A stretch of DNA of 17,690 nucleotides. Origin: Candidatus Tharpella sp. (lineage in GTDB: Bacteria > Desulfobacterota > Anaeroferrophillalia > Anaeroferrophillales > Tharpellaceae). The DNA lies in contig JAGGTT010000181.1 in NCBI GenBank assembly GCA_021163565.1, positions 1 through 17,690 on the forward strand, read 5' to 3'. The notes beneath the pieces are model-generated. The model had not been told where the DNA came from and ran no database searches. It was given only the letters and a program-made list of their open reading frames with translations. How positions within the stretch are numbered: position 1 is the first letter of the stretch; each line of letters starts with the position of its first letter. Made by a program: the position numbers and the translations under genes. Below, one piece after another: positions 15,009 to 17,690 of the stretch.

Positions 15009-15870
15009 TTATGTTTTGCAGGGCTTCACTAACTGTTTCAAGCGGAATTTGTTTGCCGGTCCAGAGGGTTAGAGCGTGTCTGCTCTGATATGCAAGCAAG
15101 GTTATTCCGTCTAGAAAAGAACATGGTTGTGACCGGGCTAACTTATGCCAGATATTATCTTCATTGTTGTAATTGAAATCAGCCACCATGCGACATTCAG
15201 TAAGTGGCATCTGTTTAAGTCGATGGGCCAGTTCAAGGTCTTCTTTTGCGCTTGAGATGTTAGTGGCGTTGATAACAATATTTGCGGTCTCGGTTTTTTT
15301 CAGCGCATCCTCTAACAACATTGGTTGTCCGCCACCTAAATGCGAGGTTACGTTCTCAGTTTTATTGAGGTTGCGTCCGGCAACTGTAATATCGGGAACA
15401 CCAAGCCAGTGCAAAAGAAAAAGTGCACTTCTGGCATTTCCACCGGAGCCCAATATCAGGGCCGAAGTACATCTCGCTGTTTTCAGGCCAGCCGCCGTCA
15501 GGGCGTCCATCAGACCCAGCGCATTAGTGTTGTAGCCTTTAAAAAATTGTCCGTGGCGGACAATAGTGTTGACGGCACCAATCACGTTGGCCCCTTCAGA
15601 GATGGTTGCGAGCCAGGGGATTATCTCTGCTTGGTACGGAGGGCCGATATTTATTCCGGTAAGTCCGAGTTCGATGAATTTTTGTAAACTTTCATCGATT
15701 TTTTCCGGGGGTGTTCTGAAGCAGCTATAGTCACCTGATATACCAGCAATTTTCATTACCTCATGATAGACTTTAGAGATTTTCGTCGAAGCTTGCTGCA
15801 GACTTAATAGTCCTAGTGTTGGGTTTTGGCCTCTATTTATAGAATCTACTTTATACAATGTCACTTCCAA
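14998..15870 (-). CDS. Shikimate dehydrogenase-like protein lacking catalytic Lys and Asp
   Basis: The AroE fold is recognisable: GAVNTIV near residue 98, GYNTNALG at 112-119, nucleotide-binding LILGSGGNARSALFLL, and a C-terminal LDGITLLAYQSRHALTLWTG. AroE reduces 3-dehydroshikimate with NADPH using a Lys in NVTxPxK and an Asp in GxNTD. Here these positions are Gln80 (NIGPPYQ) and Asn116 (GYNTN), and the SxS substrate motif is also degraded. Normal AroE activity is therefore unlikely; it may be a paralogue with another role or a decaying copy. Start is uncertain: TTG at 15870 abuts the upstream terminator, and GTG at 15864 or TTG at 15858 are alternatives. The last residues and the stop lie inside element copy B. 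Confidence 0.8.
   Translation of the reverse strand: MEVTLYKVDSINRGQNPTLGLLSLQQASTKISKVYHEVMKIAGISGDYSCFRTPPEKIDESLQKFIELGLTGINIGPPYQAEIIPWLATISEGANVIGAVNTIVRHGQFFKGYNTNALGLMDALTAAGLKTARCTSALILGSGGNARSALFLLHWLGVPDITVAGRNLNKTENVTSHLGGGQPMLLEDALKKTETANIVINATNISSAKEDLELAHRLKQMPLTECRMVADFNYNNEDNIWHKLARSQPCSFLDGITLLAYQSRHALTLWTGKQIPLETVSEALQNISVP
15836..15864 (-). promoter_or_regulatory. Sigma70-like promoter at the start of the AroE-like gene
   Basis: On the - strand, GTGACA (15864-15859) and TATAAA (15841-15836) match the -35 and -10 consensus at five of six bases each, with an exact 17-base spacer. It lies just after the preceding gene's terminator, where a new promoter is expected, but also inside the first codons of the longest open frame. 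Either the real start is further in or the match is by chance. Confidence 0.35.
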
Positions 15871-15909
15871 TTAAAAGCCCTGCCTCATCAAGCGATGAAG
15901 CAGGGCTTT
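15870..15909 (-). terminator. Rho-independent terminator of the MetF-like gene
   Basis: Perfect 10-bp stem AAAGCCCTGC/GCAGGGCTTT (15874-15883 with 15900-15909), extended inward by a 5-bp TCATC/GATGA pairing. On the - strand it is followed by TTTTAATT. It lies about 50 bases after the stop of the methylenetetrahydrofolate reductase gene and separates it from the AroE-like gene. Confidence 0.85.
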
Positions 15910-15959
15910 CAGGTATTAAACGAGAATTCATTACCTTGCTCTATACGCAACTACTGCGT

Positions 15960-17690
15960 CTATTTTTGTGGGGTTTCCTTAGGTTCCGGTGGCTTGATCC
16001 CCAGTCGTTTAGCGGAGTGATCACGGCCCATATAGAAATTCAGCCACGATGAGGTCTGCCAGAGCTGCCAGTTACACGGGGGCACCGTATAGGCGGCAAT
16101 AGTGTCTTCCTCATGGTAGGGTTTCAACCGATCATAGGCTTGCACCCAGATACATTTCTTCTCATTGGGATAGACTTCACACCAGCCATCATTGCTACCG
16201 CCGCAAGGGCCGTTTCTCTGGCTTTTCGGGCATTGTGACATCGGGCAGACGTAGGCCGTATCAAAAAGGGCGCAATCGCCACAGTTCATACAGTTAAACA
16301 TTGAGACTTTCGCCATATGTTCACAATAGTCCATAATGTGCTTCGGTATTGTCGAGTTGTCAACCCAGCCCAAGACAGGCTTTAAGATCTTGAATACCGG
16401 GCTCTTTTCCTCAAAAATCAGATGGTGGGCCAGGCGTGTAAATTTATACATCAAAGGCGCTTTCGGTCGGCTTGTCCGTTCGGCATAGACCTCGGTATTG
16501 AGGCCGGACTCTTCATCTTTTTCAAAAAGGTAAAAACCATCATCCTGGGGATAGTCAAATTCGGCTACCAGGCTTTTCCAATTGGCAGCGAGTTCTTCGC
16601 CCTTATCAATAATATATTCAACTTGTTCATAGGTTATACCATGACCGGCGATGTGAGCGCCCGCCATGCCCATGCCCTTGCCGATTGCATACATCTTGGC
16701 CGCTTTCAGAAACATGGCCGCTTTGCCTTTGTCGTCGGCCTTCTTATTTTCGGCGAGCTCGGCTAGCTGTTTATCAGTAACGATACATCCGGGAATACCG
16801 TTGCCGTTCATGAAACGGCCCGTTCCAAATGGGAGGACGTAGATGTTCATCAATACCGGGACTTTAAAATTGTTAACCTTAAGCCAGGTCAGTATTTCGT
16901 GAAACTTCCGCGCATCATAGCCCAGCTGGGGAATAATAAATTTTGCCCCGGCTTCAACTTTTTTCTTGAGTTTAGCATACTGGCCCATCAATTCCGACTC
17001 AAGTTTCTTGAATGGGGAGACGCAGGCGCCGGCATAAAAATCAGTTGCCGCCAGTTTGATGGTTTTACGCATGGCTTTATGCTCAAGACCATCGTTCATC
17101 TTTCCAACCAGGCGCAGAACGTTGGGCGGGTCGAGATCAAAAACCGGTTTTGCCAGCCCTTCAAAGGCGTCGGAACCGGAGTAGTCACCGGTCAGGACAA
17201 GCACATTTTTGATTCCTTCAGCAGCCATGCCGCAGAGCAGGCTCTCAATTTCACTTCTATTTTTATCGCGACAGGCCAAGTGAACCAATGGTTCCATACC
17301 GGCTTTTTTGATCTGGACACAAAGCATTTCAGTTGAAAGGGCCGGGTTACCGCCAGGGTTATCAGTGACGCTGATGGCATCAATTTTGCCGCCGGTGGCA
17401 GCTTTGGCGACGTTATCAAGAACTTCTTCATGTGCTATCTCAAAAGCGCCGCGTCCTGGGATCTGTTCCCAAGTAACACAGAAATCCTCGGGATCCATCA
17501 ATTTGCCTTTCATGGAGCTTGCCCGTTCGCCCATTCTGACCGTAATCTTTTCAGTCAGACCAATAGTCTCCTTGAGCAGTGAGATTGAAGCGCTGTCATC
17601 AGCAGAGATCGTAATATAGTCATCCGCATCCATCTCCAGAGCTTCCTGGCGAGTCCACCGCTTATCAGCGTTATCATCGCCACCCATTTC
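15960..17690 (-). CDS. Methylenetetrahydrofolate reductase with Cys-rich C-terminal domain (5' end beyond window)
   Basis: Reduces 5,10-methylenetetrahydrofolate to the 5-methyl form, feeding methionine synthesis or the methyl branch of the Wood-Ljungdahl pathway. The MetF-like barrel starts near the DFCVTWEQIPGRG segment and includes ISVTDNPGGNPALST, NVLVLTGDYSG, and FYAGACVSPFKK. After about residue 400 comes a cysteine-rich domain, with CMNCGDC, CPMSQCPKSQRNGPCGG and a WC...KKC pair, matching the C-terminal domain of anaerobic MTHFRs and likely binding zinc or Fe-S. About 55 acidic residues precede the barrel (EALEMDADDY...), and the frame is still open at the window edge, so the protein is longer than the 575 residues visible. 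A terminator follows the gene. Confidence 0.9.
   Translation of the reverse strand, partial: EMGGDDNADKRWTRQEALEMDADDYITISADDSASISLLKETIGLTEKITVRMGERASSMKGKLMDPEDFCVTWEQIPGRGAFEIAHEEVLDNVAKAATGGKIDAISVTDNPGGNPALSTEMLCVQIKKAGMEPLVHLACRDKNRSEIESLLCGMAAEGIKNVLVLTGDYSGSDAFEGLAKPVFDLDPPNVLRLVGKMNDGLEHKAMRKTIKLAATDFYAGACVSPFKKLESELMGQYAKLKKKVEAGAKFIIPQLGYDARKFHEILTWLKVNNFKVPVLMNIYVLPFGTGRFMNGNGIPGCIVTDKQLAELAENKKADDKGKAAMFLKAAKMYAIGKGMGMAGAHIAGHGITYEQVEYIIDKGEELAANWKSLVAEFDYPQDDGFYLFEKDEESGLNTEVYAERTSRPKAPLMYKFTRLAHHLIFEEKSPVFKILKPVLGWVDNSTIPKHIMDYCEHMAKVSMFNCMNCGDCALFDTAYVCPMSQCPKSQRNGPCGGSNDGWCEVYPNEKKCIWVQAYDRLKPYHEEDTIAAYTVPPCNWQLWQTSSWLNFYMGRDHSAKRLGIKPPEPKETPQK

Overview
The window reads as an origin-proximal chromosome segment of a Gram-negative anaerobe, most likely a deltaproteobacterium (Desulfobacterota). 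The first 6.9 kb carries the classic order yidD-yidC-jag-mnmE-rsmG-parA-parB, which in most bacteria sits beside rpmH/rnpA and oriC. YidC has the long N-terminal periplasmic domain typical of Gram-negative forms. The cytoplasmic multi-PAS kinase with cysteine motifs, the folate-dependent TrmFO and the cysteine-rich methylenetetrahydrofolate reductase fit an anaerobe with a Wood-Ljungdahl-type one-carbon pathway. The taxon is inferred from gene content only.

Layout. Positions 1-6919 (+) hold the membrane-insertion genes (yidD, yidC), RNA-binding jag, tRNA-modifying mnmE, rRNA methyltransferase rsmG and the parAB segregation pair. mnmE/rsmG/parA overlap or abut, so they look co-transcribed. Positions 6928-10469 (-) hold two tight groups: ACT-domain protein plus ketopantoate-reductase-family protein, then an unrecognised protein directly followed by trmFO. 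Positions 10470-10951 are non-coding, with two stem-loops in front of the ACT gene and one copy of a small inverted-repeat element. Positions 10952-14856 (+) hold an MnmC-like tRNA methyltransferase and a two-gene signalling operon (PAS histidine kinase, then a receiver-PAS-histidine kinase). A second, inverted copy of the element follows. Positions 14998-17690 (-) hold a shikimate-dehydrogenase-like protein lacking the catalytic Lys and Asp, a rho-independent terminator, and a large methylenetetrahydrofolate reductase running off the window edge.

How the genes connect. MnmE and the MnmC-like enzyme act on the same tRNA wobble uridine. MnmE, TrmFO and the MetF-like reductase all consume 5,10-methylenetetrahydrofolate. 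The two kinases probably form a phosphorelay with no DNA-binding output encoded here.

The most notable observations are: a ~140-bp MITE-like element present twice in opposite orientation, each copy with ~17-bp terminal inverted repeats and its own 4-bp target duplication (ACAA and TTAT); an AroE paralogue with both catalytic residues replaced; a cysteine cluster inserted in a histidine-kinase ATPase domain; and an unrecognised conserved-looking gene coupled to trmFO. I found no CRISPR array, rRNA, tRNA, intact transposase or recognisable defence system.
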